A DNA stretch of 64,000 nucleotides, taken from assembly GCA_033807775.1 (NCBI GenBank), contig CM066321.1, positions 254,994,422 to 255,058,421 of the forward strand, given 5' to 3'. The notes under the pieces were generated by a model that was not told the DNA's origin, ran no database searches, and was given only the letters and a program-made list of their open reading frames with translations. Below, piece by piece: positions 23,676-34,777 of the stretch. The position numbers were made by a program, and so were the translations under genes. The first letter of the stretch is position 1. The number at the start of each line of letters is the position of its first letter. This DNA is from Saussurea involucrata. Taxonomy: Eukaryota > Streptophyta > Magnoliopsida > Asterales > Asteraceae.

Positions 23676-24475
23676 AGACGGACGGATTCGATTCAAAGCC
23701 TCTCTAGTGATTTCTGGTAAGATTTTGACTTTTCACGTATGTGTTCATCTTGAATTTTTGAAATCTTGATTCTGATTGAATTGATCGTTTTTGCTCATTG
23801 GGTATTGTTAGCATCATTACTAAGAGTGATTCTGCAAATTTTCATATAGTTATTCGATCGTTTGAGTTGTTAATTAAGCAATTAAAGATCAAAAGTTTTG
23901 GTAGTGTTCTTGATAAAAATCGGATTTTTAACCATCAAAACTTGTTGTTTTTGCATTGAAATCGATTGGATTAGTATTACTTTTGTGTTTGGCATTATTA
24001 CTAATCTTCCAGGATCGATTTTGGGCAACCCTAATCGAAAATTCGATCGAGTTGAGCAAACAGCCGTGTTTTTCGGATAACCCAGCCGTGGTTTCCGGAC
24101 AAGTTGATAGTTCCCGGATAATTGTGTTATTCCATCCGGACTCCTCATCTTTCCGGGTAAGTTCTGCAATCCGGGTAAGTCACTTTTCCTTATACAATCC
24201 AGGTAACATTTGTATCCAGAAACCAGTGTTTCCGGACATATCTTATCCGGACAATCCATTGTACCCGGAAACTTCAGTGTATCCGGAAACATCTTGTGTC
24301 AATTTTTCCATATCCGGAATCATTTCACTTCCGGTAACTACCGTATCCGGAACCCCATTCGAACACTTTAAGGGACCCCCATGCTAAGTCGCAGGAGGGG
24401 GATATTTAAGTATCTTTGATACTATTCCACTTTGAATAGAACAATCGTCTGACGATCACTCCAGTGCAACTTAAG
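23676..24475 (+). other. F leader with CCGG cluster 1
   Basis: This is an 800-bp untranslated leader. Between 24091 and 24352 the tetramer CCGG occurs 12 times, mostly as TCCGGA or CCGGGTAA-type words. No credible ORF is present. Confidence 0.75.
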
Positions 24476-26733
24476 ATGTCTCCTGCTGAAGAAGACATGA
24501 CAAAGCCGTGTCAGGTATGTGAACCTATCTTTTCAGAACTTTATGACCGAATGAAACCTCTTGATGAACGGGTAGATTCCTTTAAGGCCACCTCTAATGA
24601 ACAACTGCTTGAGATTAGATCACTATCTGAAAAGCTAGATGTTCAAAAGAGAATAACTAAAAAATATAAGTCTGAAAATGCTAATCTAAAAGACAAATGC
24701 AAAAATCTTTCATTAGCACCTAAGGACTTAAGGGCCAAATTATCTGATCTTCAGTCTCAGTTTGTTAAGTGCTTGAATGAGAAAGAAGAAATTATTTATT
24801 AATGTTCTTCTCTTCAAATTTAACACAAGGAGTATGTGGCTAAAATTCTTGAACTCGAAACCCAACTCCACAAAAGGGGTCAAACTGATCAAACCATTTT
24901 TTTGAACAAACCCAAAGAGTTCATGTACTTCAACAAAGAGTGGGGAATTAGATATGATAACCCACACTACTTAAAAAAGGGAAGATATCAAGTTCCAACC
25001 CTGTATGATTTTGCTTGCTATGGGTTAGATAAAAAGTATCCAGAGTACGCAATTCAATGGACTGGTCCTCTTGAACCAGAAAAGGAGGAGGAAACCGAGG
25101 AACATAAACGCACACAAAAATGAGGAATTCAACTTCCATTTTGTTATGAACCTTTAAACTACTCGTATCAAAAGGACAAAAAGTACCTTTCCAATGACTA
25201 CTTCGACCCCTACAAGGTAGCTAGTCCCAAGGATTCCTCCAAAAAGGATGAGGACCTGGCACCTGCAACCAAGACTGAGACGGATGAGTTTAAACTCTAT
25301 GTTCCCCCTCTCATATTGGAAGCAAAGATAGTCGAGTTGGAAGAGTCCATTGAGAAAGAAAGGTCTAATTTTCAAATGGAAAAACAAGCGCTAATCCAGG
25401 AACTTGAGAATCTTAAATCGGTCAAAACCGAACTGTGTCGGATGAGAGACAGGTGATCTTTCGGTTTGAAATCAATCGACTCACATTGCAACTGTCCGCT
25501 TTGGCAACAGAAGTGATGCAAGAGAAAGTGAGTAAAGGTCAACTCCAAGAGCAGTTTGACCAACTCCATTCTGAAAAGAAGATTTCGCCCGATCTTTCCT
25601 CTAGCTCATCTGACACGTCTTCGTGTAAAGCCTTCTTAGGCAAAACTTTTTCAACACAAGACGATCAAGATTCTCAAGACGAGAGTGTTTTAAGGAATTT
25701 GAACTCTGATTTTTTCCTAGCTTCCGCACCAAATTCCCCAAAGCACACAAGCACAGAGAGTTCCTCGCCTTCCCCACTTGATCCAAGTCCAGTACTTCCC
25801 GCGATAAATTTTTCTGAGTACATAAACTCCGAAGGTAACTGTGAAGAAGAGTTCGAGTCGTTCCCTTTTGACAAACCTCTTCCAAGTCACACTGATTTTC
25901 TATCACCAGTTGTGAATCGTCCGGTTAATTTTCAAAAGGGTACATGTTCAAACACAAAGACCCCAGCTGTGATCAAGATTTTAAAATCTAAACCAGTTTC
26001 TCAAAACCAATCACAGCCGAGGCAAAAGACCGAACGATTACCTGTCAAAAATCCTATTCCTTCAAAAGTCACTGACCACACTGTCCCTGTTGTTTCAGAT
26101 AAAAACGGTCGGGCTAATCAAGAAAAACCAAAGTTGCTAAAGAAGGAACCTGTCAAGAAGGATGCATCAAAGTCCTTCCCAAATGCTCTTAATTCTAAAA
26201 TAAACAAAAACGATTGTGCCTGGAATCATAGGAATGATTTTGTTAAAAGAGTTGTTAATTTTCCAATGAAAATTTACTCCACTCAATAATTGATTGAATT
26301 ATCGCACGATTGTTTGTGTTGTTCTAGTTGTGGTTGGAATGACTTTGATGATATCAATAACAATGATTGGTTTGGGTCATATCACATGTACAATCATTCA
26401 CCCAAACGCAAACCCAGTAATAACAAGAGAAAATATCATAAACAACAGGGTTCTCAAACAGAGGTTAAACCACAGCGGGAGACCAACCCCATTCCAAAAC
26501 AGGCTTCTCCCACTGAGGTTAAACCGGCACCAAAGAGGAAAGCTGCTTCCAAACCTGTTCCTCCAAAGGGTGTAAAATCTACAACTAGGAGGCAACCTGT
26601 GCCTAAACCAGTTCCCACAAACGGTGTAAAACCTACACCTAAGGGGAAAGCTGTGTCAAAGCAAGTTCCTCAAAGAGGTGCCAAACCTAACCCTCCCGGA
26701 CCCAGGCAAATCTGGGTACCAAAGGTCCGCTAA
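24476..26733 (+). pseudogene. F gag, C-terminal (coiled-coil/linker) half, frameshifted
   Basis: The ATG at 24476 gives MSPAEEDMTKPCQVCEP followed by a long Lys/Glu/Leu predicted coiled coil. Further pieces in other frames are 24836-25123 (with NKPKEFMYFNKEWGIRYDN), 25435-26289 (Ser-rich then Lys/Pro-rich) and 26290-26733 (repeated VKP.PK.KAASKPVPP-type units). The end is RQIWVPKVR and a TAA, the same gag ending WVPK as H, A and B. I see neither the UBN2 capsid domain nor a CCHC knuckle, so this gag is internally reduced and probably cannot form particles alone. Confidence 0.7.
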
Positions 26734-26744
26734 TCTTGTTTTGC

Positions 26745-26815
26745 AGGACGATCATGTGTGACTCTTAGACACTAGATGCTCCACACACATGACCGGAAGG
26801 AGGGAGTTGCTCACG
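26745..26815 (+). pseudogene. F protease stub
   Basis: A degenerate Copia protease motif, LLDTRCSTHMTG, replaces the usual LDSGCSTHMTG, so the active-site glycine context is damaged, and a TGA lies just before it. About 30 bases further the pol homology ends abruptly. This marks the left edge of the deletion that removed integrase, RT and RNase H. Confidence 0.7.
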
Positions 26816-27907
26816 ATCTACAAGGAAACACATTAAGAAGACGTGAGATATGTCTATACCTGTGCTTTAACAAGCTTTTCATGTGTTTAGGGGGAGCATG
26901 ATCAGCTATCAGGTATGTTACTCTACTGTTGAGGGGGAGCGTCACACACACTTTTTCTTAAATATGTTAAAAAGTTATTTTGTGTGTGTGGATACTCCCG
27001 TGTGCATTTCACTCTACGCACACATTCTGAGGGGGAGCATGTAATCTAATGCTCATCATTTGAGGGGGAGCGACACAAATTTTTCTTTAAATGTCTAAAG
27101 TTTTTGTGTGTTCCATTGAACATCCCTATACACTATCCGAGGGGGAGCAAGTTTTTCCCAATTCTTAGGTTGAGGGGGAGCGAGAGATCCATCTTTTCAA
27201 AATTCTACAGGTTTCATCTCTTTGAAAAATGGAATTATTCTTTAAAGTGTAAAAGTGTCCGGACACCCATCAGTCCGGATGACTTTCCGGGCCGGATGGG
27301 TATCCGGGTAGGACTATCCGGAATCCCTACTATGTCCGGAAACACCCTTTGTCCGGATACTTTGTTTTGACCGGAAAGGTTTGCCATTCCATCCTCTTTC
27401 ATCTGGATACCATGTTTGTCCGGAAACTCAATTTGTCCGGAAAGTATGGTCTGTCCGGGATGTTCTATATATATTCATTATGTCTAGACTCCTCTATATC
27501 TGTCAATTCAGCACCTGCCATCACACTGCCAGTCCTCAATCTGTCTCAGATTGAGCCATTTTATGCAAAGGTACGCGCTGGAACTTGTTTATCCGTCCGC
27601 TTTACTAACTTTGGGTCTTTTACAGATATTCCATGGCGGATCAACAACCTCCACAAAATCCAAGGGGGAGCGTCACACTGTTTTCTTAAAAGTCTAAATG
27701 TTTTTTTTGAGTTGATGTCTCCCATGTAAATAACACTCTCAATCCGAGGGGAGCAAGTCAATCCCCATGTATGTTTTGAGGGGGAGCAGGATTATATCCG
27801 TACTATGCATATGCCTAAAGCCATACCTGTGATAGCATATAGACGAGAGTTAGGGAATCCCATGGTCCAGCCAGCGTCGGAGGGACATTCCCCGGGACAT
27901 AGAACAT
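26816..27907 (+). repeat. F spacer: GGGGGAGC polypurine/hairpin modules and CCGG cluster 2
   Basis: GGGGGAGC occurs eight times (near 26889, 26932, 27030, 27063, 27140, 27172, 27663, 27779) plus one GGGGAGC near 27747. At least three copies are followed by an inverted repeat of CACAC...AAAA / TTTT...GTGTG type (26932-27000, 27063-27118, 27663-27722). A second block with 12 CCGG lies at 27259-27462. Repeated upstream PPT-like motifs have been described for Sirevirus non-coding regions; the hairpin pairing is my observation. An intron-like segment occupies 27571-27625. Confidence 0.8.
27571..27625 (+). promoter_or_regulatory. Candidate intron or splice acceptor before the F aORF
   Basis: The segment reads AAAG|GTACGC at the 5' side, TTTACTAAC as a plant-like branch site and TCTTTTACAG at the 3' side. 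An ATG (27633, MADQQPPQNP) follows seven bases later. At 55 bases it is short for a plant intron, so it may act only as an acceptor for a longer intron, or be a remnant. Confidence 0.4.
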
Positions 27908-30366
27908 GTGAGAAGGAGGGAGTTAAGGTCTAAAGCGAACCAAGAAAGATCGAGCCGTAAAGATAACGAGGCTCATGAGCGAACCCAAACGAGTGACATC
28001 CGGGTAGCCACATCTGCTATCTCGTCTCATTTGTTGGGACGGGGTATTGAAGAAGCCTCCGTGGACCCAGCAGAGCAAATGCACGACCCCCTCAGCCACT
28101 CATCTGTCTCTCAAAAGACGGATGTTTCAGTCTCAAACGGGGAAATAGCACAACTTCGACCGGTCTCTCACTCGGAGAGTACTGGTGTTGAAACAAGAGA
28201 CCAGCAAACCCCGATCTCGACTTCTTTCAGTGCACCATCGAGTCTAGATCCACTTGTTATTGAACATTCTTTGACTAGGACACTTGATGCGGAACAACAC
28301 CAAGTCGCGGCTCTAAGTGACCCGACCGGAACTTCTGTAGTGTCTCCGTCTGCCGGAACACGAGGATCGGACGGAAATCCTACCACAGCTATTATCACGC
28401 CAACTGTGAACGTAGGTGGCTCTACCCCCACGGTAGATGCCTCAACGGGTAACCTAAGTGGTCCCGGAGTTAGTAACCCAGACATTGTGTCACCAGGGTC
28501 CCTGGACAGCACCCTTAAGACTGTCCGCCAGGATATGGAGCAACATATGCAGCAACATGTAGCCGCTGAACTTGCCAAAGCTATGCGCGCTATCAAAGGT
28601 AAAAGCCACCTCGTCGAAACTGAAACCGCCCCTGTACCTCTACCGATTCAATCGCAACCTATCTATTCGGTGGACACCCTGAACACGATGCTATTGGCCC
28701 AACTGCTCCAGGAATCAGATACAACCGCCTCTACTGAAGCAGACCTGATCTCAGTTCACCGATCACATGTCACTGCTCCATCTTCATCTATTACCACTCG
28801 CTTAGACGCCATTGACTCGACTCTCAAGGACTACAACCTAGCGCTCACAACGCTGTCCGAGAGAGTCCGCTCACTCGAAGATACCTGCAAGAGTCAAGCA
28901 GGCGGCCTGAAGCGGAAACACGATGACCAGGATGATCCTGATCACCGTGAGGGGGAGAAAAGACAACGTCTGACCGAGACCGCCTCCCTGATCTAGACTG
29001 AAGCTACAACTGTGGTTCATCAGGAACCCCCAACTACGGCAGCTACAACAGAAGCACCAGAAGCCGAGTTGCCTTTAGCAGACATGGTGATAGACATGGA
29101 GATATCAGATGAAGAAGACCCGACGGTTGAAAAGCCCGAGGGTTCAACACAGGAACTGATTGATTCTGACTCATCAGACATACCGATTCTGGACATGATA
29201 GATCCAGTTTATGAAGCCAACCCGGAGACCGAAGATGCATGGTACGAAAAAGCCGCCAGTGCCGTAAATCTCCAGGTAAATTTGGTCTTCCCCACTGAGG
29301 AGGACGACAACACTGATTATGATCATTTCCTGCTCCAAAATTTGTTTGGAACATCCCCCGTTCACTATGCAAAACCCGCCAGAACATCATCAACAAGACC
29401 CGAGTCTACTTCTTCTGATCTTTCGACAACTACTCCTCCCACGACAGCTTCTGATCCTCCTCCTCCTCCTCAACAGCAACAAATCCGTTGGAAGAAGATC
29501 ACTGTACTTATCCCTCATCTGGAGGAATCCCTGAAAAGGCTGTTCATACATAAGCTTCGCCCGATCGAGCCGACCTTCTGTCTGGGTATTTACAACCTTA
29601 ACCCAGAATTTCAACGCCGGTATATACTAGCAATGCAGTGGTGTCTTCCAGTTAACCAAGCCAGAACCAAACTTCGGATCACAGAGGTAATCAGTATCTA
29701 TTCAAGACGCATTATGAGGATCGTCTACCCAGTTTTTATTGTTCGACGTGAAGATGGGAACGAATGGAAATTTTCAGAAGCTGACTTCAAGAACCTTCGA
29801 CCGCTCGACTTTCTGGTTATTCTAAAAGACTTACGTACAAGAACCATCCGACCGCTAGAGATTACAAGAGCGCTCGAAGCTGTTCGTCGATACCTGGTCC
29901 GCACTATCATGATGTCGTATCTAACGGACTTCCAAATGGCTATCGATAACAAGGCGAAAAAGGTAAATCTGATCAAGCCGAATCTGGATGCCCCTGAGCT
30001 GAAGATGTATCCCGAGAACTCACTACTTCTACAACCTGAATTTGGGATAGTCTACAACAACGATCAAAACGAAAAGAAGCTTCTGCGATTCAGTCAGGTA
30101 GACAGATTTTGTGACGGCGCGCTTATAAAGGTCAGAGATGCTCTTTGAAAGATTATTCAGCACGAGTCTGAGAATCCCAGGTATTCTTTTGTTCCGAATC
30201 AGAATGAAACTATTGCTCGGAATGCCTTGGAAATGATTGAAGATCGCATCGACTATCGCCGCGCCATCAGATTGTTTGAGGTTCACTTCGCGTTGCGCAA
30301 ACGATACGTGTTCAACTGGCGAGAGCTAGAGCGCCAACTCGAACTTCAAATCAAAGGGGGATATTG
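27908..30366 (+). pseudogene. F aORF, one frame with two in-frame stops
   Basis: The frame is open from about 27850 to the LTR, interrupted by TAG at 28994-28996 and TGA at 30146-30148; it ends at TGTTAG in the 3' LTR, so the PPT lies inside the coding frame. The initiation codon is unclear: no ATG is in frame near 27908, and ATG 27633 may be the original start. The N-terminal half is Ser/Thr/Pro-rich with a coiled-coil segment (TVRQDMEQHMQQHVAAEL). A bipartite basic signal-like GLKRKHDDQDD lies near residue 335. The C-terminal domain (29480-30366) contains VFIVRREDGNEWKFSEADFK, homologous to the ends of the A and B aORFs. Function unknown. Confidence 0.78.
30353..30361 (+). promoter_or_regulatory. 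F polypurine tract
   Basis: AAAGGGGGA lies four bases before the 3' LTR. Confidence 0.85.
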
Positions 30367-30645
30367 TTAGGATAGGTTTAACAGTTGATTTAAAGTTCAA
30401 GGGTTGAATTGTATTTGTTTAAATTAGAGCTTATTAGTGAACGGGCCATGGGCTTGTTAACCACGGGCCCATTGTATTTAATGTAAGATTAGCTTGGAAA
30501 ACCAAGCTAATCGTCTCTTTAGCTTTCTATTCGTATTGTAAACATTCTCTCTGAAAGTTAATGAAAGGGATGACAGTTGGAAATCATTGTTCTTATTGAT
30601 TCATATTACTGATTTCTTATTTGTTGCACGGATCTGGTTCTATCA
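30365..30645 (+). repeat. F 3' LTR (281 bp)
   Basis: It starts TGTTAGGATAGG and ends GGTTCTATCA, directly before TSD TTAGA (30646-30650). Confidence 0.95.
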
Positions 30646-30650
30646 TTAGA
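30646..30650. repeat. F target-site duplication, right copy (TTAGA)
   Basis: It matches 23376-23380. Confidence 0.93.
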
Positions 30651-31654
30651 GTTGCAGGTTTTGCACTGTTCGCTGGAGATAATTAGGAGAGAAAATCGTA
30701 AAGGAGGAAGAAAGGGATTAAACGGGGTTATATAGTGAGGGGTAGAAACGAATAGAATTCCACAGTAAAAAGTGAATTTAATGATTTTTGGGGTCCGCAC
30801 TCAAGTTCTTACAACTGTGGGCAACGCTCTGAAACGTCATTTGACTGACAGTTGAATAGAGTCATGCCACGTCAGAAGTGTCAGAGCACGATTAGACGTC
30901 GTGCAACGACCATTAATGCTGAGCGGGTGGGCGTCTATATTCACAAATGACTGTCACTGTAGAAAATAACCCGCACCTACATAACCCGTTTCTGTGCACA
31001 AGTGTCAAATCGACAGAAGCTCTGCAGTGGAATGAGCTATGTGTTCTGAAATCTTCTTCCAATACCTCTGAGCTTGTACCTTTACCAAAAACATTTGAAA
31101 AGACAGTGGATATGATCGATAGAGTCTCCGTGTAAAATTTGAAGTTACAGAGGCTCTAGCTTACAGAGGCTGTATGACAAAAAATTTCTAATAACGGAGA
31201 GCTCATAAAACTTTTTGATCATCCAAAGTTTTGAATGTTTTAAACTGTGTTTCTAGGACATATTTGGAAATTGGTGTCCTAGAAAACTGTTTAGGAAAGT
31301 GGTTTTGTGCGAGATACTCACTCTCTGATTCTCCTTTGCTCGACAATGTTTCTGACTTCTGTGGTTTTGATTGACCAATACTCCTCTCTGGCTCCCCCTT
31401 GAATGATCAACCTCTGTAGATCAATTCAAGGTCTCCTCCTGCTCCCCCTTGACCTATGCTTGGATCATATGTGATAAGTAAAGCAGAAAACATAGGTCAA
31501 ACTCACCAGAGGTTCTGTGGAGACCGGTAGAGGCTCTAAGCAATCCCACAAAAGCTCTGTTGGGTACATAACTTTTGATAATAAAGAATTTACATACGAA
31601 AAGATTTTAATATATACATATGTATAAGAAGATTAAGTCTTACTCACAGAGGGA
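30651..31654 (-). other. A spacer between RNase H and aORF
   Basis: About 1 kb of A sequence without a credible ORF. The sense strand carries AAGGGGGAGC twice (31391-31398 and 31441-31448, read as GCTCCCCCTT on plus), the same octamer that is amplified in F. A GTGAGTAAG donor-like site lies just after the RNase H stop (about 31640). Near the far end the sense strand has TCTAATTTTCTACTCC then CTGCAAG before the aORF ATG at 23344, split by F. Confidence 0.6.
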
Positions 31655-33533
31655 TCAAATCATATTTAGCATACCTAACTTACCCACCAAGAAAAGGAAT
31701 CTTTTCTTATCGAGTGCCTTGGTGAATAAGTCTGCAAGCTGAAATTCTGTGGACACAAAGTACATCTCGATAGTACCTTGTTCAACATGATGCTTTAGAA
31801 AGTGGTAGCGGATATCGATATGCTTCATTTTAGAGTGATGTACTGGATTGGCAGAGATCGCAATGGCACTCTTTGAGTCACAGAGGATAGGGATCTTCTG
31901 TATGTCAGGACCATAGTCCTTTAGCTGAGTTCGCATCCATAGAACCTGGGAGCAACAGCTAGCAGCAACAACGTATTCGGCTTCTACTATAGATGTCGAC
32001 ACACAATTCTGCTTCTTTGAGGTCCAGCTGACTAATTTACCACCCAGTAATTGGCAACTCCCAGAGGTACTTTTTCGGTCAAGCTTACATCCTCCGTACT
32101 CTGAATCTATATAAGACATGAGATCAAAGCCAGAGTTCTTTGGATACCAGAGGCCAAGATTCTTGGTTCCCTTTGGGTATTTAAAGATCCTCTTTACAAC
32201 AAGAAGGTGGGATTCCTTTGGGTTAGCTTGATATCTTGCATAGAGGCATGTGGCATACATTATATCTGGTCGACTGGCTGTTAAGTATAAAAGAGACCCA
32301 ATCATGCCTCTGTAGAGCTTGCACTCTACAGACTTTCCACCTGGATCGGAGTGTAACTTGGATCCAGTGGACATGGGGGTCTTCATGACAGAGGCATCAG
32401 AGAGTTTGAACTTGGAAAGAATGTCAAAGACATATTTTGCTTAATTTATAAAAATTCCCTCTGGTGATTGTTTGACTTGGAGTCCTAGGAAGAAGTTTAA
32501 TTCTCCCATCATACTCATTTCAAACTCACTCTGCATGAGTTTCTCAAAATCAGTGCAGTATTGTGCATTGGTAGAACCAAATATAATGTCATCCACATAT
32601 ATCTGCACAAGCAGAATCTCCTCACCTTTTCTCTTATAAAACAAAGTAGTGTCGGTTGTACCTCTTTCGAAATCATTACCAAGGAGAAAGGTTGAAAGGC
32701 GCTCATGCCATGCACTTGGAGACTGTTTCAGTCCATACAGAGCTTTATCAAGGTAATAGACATGGTTTGGGTACTTGGCACTTTCGAACCCTGGTGGCTG
32801 TTGGACGTATACTCCCTCTTGAATCTGACAATTCAGAAAGGCGGACTTGACAATCATTTGAAAAAAACTTTAAAACCTCTGTGGGCTGCGAAGGCTAAGA
32901 AGATCCTTATCGCTTCGAGCCGTGCAACAGGGGTAAAAGTCTCATCATAGTCTATTCCTTCTGTTTGGCAGTATCCCTTGGCCACCAATCTCGCCTTGTT
33001 TCTGATGACCACCCCATCCTCATCCTTCTTGTTTCTAAAGACCCATTTTGTCCTAATAGCTTGTTTCCCTCTTGGCAGAGGAACTAAGGTCCATACTTTA
33101 TTTCGCTCAAACTGAAGAAACTCTTCTTGCATTGCTTCTACCCAGTTTGGGTCATCTAGGGCTTCAGAACCACGTTTGGGTTCGATCACACTGATAAAGT
33201 TTGTGAAGAAACAAAAATTAGCAGTGGCTGATCTTGTCTTGACTTTTTCAGAAGGATCGCCGATGATTTGGCTCTGAGGATGGCTCTTCGTCCACTTAGT
33301 TATCCTTGGGAGATGGTCATTTGCATCATCTAGTTGAACTTCTGTGGTTGCACTCGGTGGTTTTGGTGCAACCTCTGTAGTGGAAGGTACTTGTGTGCTA
33401 GAACACGGTGTCTCATCTTGTCGAGGTATTTCGATGAGAGTTGGTATACATTCCTCTGAGGATATTGAGACAGAATCCTCGTTTTCCTCTGGTATTGTTT
33501 CCTCTGTTGTAGCTGGAGTAGGTATTTCCAGTA
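31655..33533 (-). pseudogene. A reverse transcriptase and RNase H (interrupted upstream by B)
   Basis: RT N-terminal part (33189-32854) with NKVWTLVPLPRGKQAIRTKW is followed by a frameshift near 32857. The palm then continues (32857-32441) with KALYGLKQSPSAWHERL and the active site YVDDIIFGS intact. A TAA near 32438 precedes the C-terminal RT and Ty1/Copia RNase H (32386-31655), with KSTSGSCQLLGGKLVSWTS and AEYVVAASCCSQVLWM, ending GKLGMLNMI. Residues upstream of 33190 form the Ser/Thr-rich linker to integrase, cut at 33533 by B; the integrase resumes at 61008. Two lesions plus the insertion make it dead. Confidence 0.85.
33529..33533. repeat. B target-site duplication, left copy (CAGTA)
   Basis: It differs by one base from CAGTG at 61008-61012, consistent with an older insertion. 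Confidence 0.7.
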
Positions 33534-34488
33534 TGTTGGTCCCGAAGGGCTATACAAGTTTGTAGAGGGGGGGGGGGGGTGGGGGGGTTGAATACAAACA
33601 CACGTTTTTACTTTTCTAAATTGTTTATTGATAAATCAAGACAATTTACAACTTGTTACGGAACAAGATTAAGGATATGCCTAATCTTAACAAGTCTTGA
33701 GAAACACTAAGTTTCTTGCACTAGAAAGAGTTAAAGAAATTACGAATAATAACTTAACAATAAGAAATAAGAAGATGGTCCGAGCACACTTCAAAACTGA
33801 AGTAAGGTTCTTCTTATATACTGCATGCATTTAATGCATGGCAATATGGCTTTACACGTGGCATCAGCTGAGTGGTTGCATGTCATTGACCTTTGTAGAC
33901 AACCTTAGTAGCCGCATGGTGCACAGTGTAGAATCAGAGTTGTTGTACGATTACAGACAAAAGGGATGTCCGTTCTGACAGTTCGTACGGAGACGTGCAA
34001 GGGAGGTAAGACAATAGTAACATGCAGGGAGACTTCATGATCAGCTTTCGTTGAGTCAGATCTTTATCAGCGAATGATAAAGTTCAGCGATTGCTGAAGT
34101 CTTCTACTTGATACTTCACGTTGAATGGACAGGTCTTGTTTCGCTGATATCCGTATCAGTTCATGAGTAGACTTGTCGCTGGTTCTTGAGCTTGATCTTC
34201 GACTTCAGCGTAGAACTTTGGTTGACGTGAAACTTGTCTTCAGGGATCATAAGTAAACAACTAACTTATCAGCGATCATCTCATAGACTGAACAGGCTCA
34301 GAGCTATATGATGATGAACAATGTTCGCTGAATATCTAATCTAAAGAGTTAGAGTTCCTATCAGCGGTACTGTAAAGTCTTAGTACTTATCAGCGATAGT
34401 GAAACTCTGATACATATTGTTTACTTACAATTTTCACTAAGTGTTTAAGAGAGGGTCATTATCAAATCACTAAGGGTTTGGATCAACA
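33534..34488 (-). repeat. B 3' LTR (955 bp)
   Basis: It starts TGTTGGTCCCGAAGG, has a long G run near 33570 and ends TTGGATCAACA. Between 34068 and 34395 the words CAGCG or CGCTG occur nine times. It differs from the right LTR (944 bp) in G-run length and scattered substitutions. Confidence 0.93.
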
Positions 34489-34497
34489 ATCCCCCCC
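34489..34497 (-). promoter_or_regulatory. B polypurine tract
   Basis: The sense strand is GGGGGGGAT immediately before the 3' LTR. Confidence 0.85.
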
Positions 34498-34777
34498 TAT
34501 TTGATTATGACATAGCAACAGAGAAAATTGCTATTTAATGAAAACATAAGGATAAAAAGAACTCATAAAATATTTGTCCCTTTTACTGTTTTCTGGGATC
34601 TTTTCAGTACTGATGGAGTAAAGTACATTCGCTGAAATTTTTCTTTAAACTTCGTAAAGATTACATAGGGAAGTGGAAAAATTACAAGTACAGCAAATAA
34701 AATTACAAGTACAAAAGATGTAGACAGATAAGGATAGAAAGAATTACAAGGCGATTCTATCCGTCAAAAGGTTCTTC
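34498..34777 (-). other. B 3' untranslated spacer
   Basis: About 280 bp between the aORF stop and the PPT; no ORF. One more CGCTGA word lies near 34630. Confidence 0.5.

Larger units (their letters stand above)
23381..30645 (+). mobile_element. Element F: non-autonomous Copia with gag part and aORF, pol deleted
   Basis: Two 281-bp LTRs (23381-23661, 30365-30645) and a perfect 5-bp TSD TTAGA bound the element. The order is PBS, leader, gag C-terminal half, protease stub, GGGGGAGC repeat region, aORF, PPT. Integrase, RT and RNase H are absent. The LTRs differ at about a dozen of 281 positions by eye, so F is older than C, D and E. It lies 36 bp upstream of the A aORF start. Confidence 0.92.
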
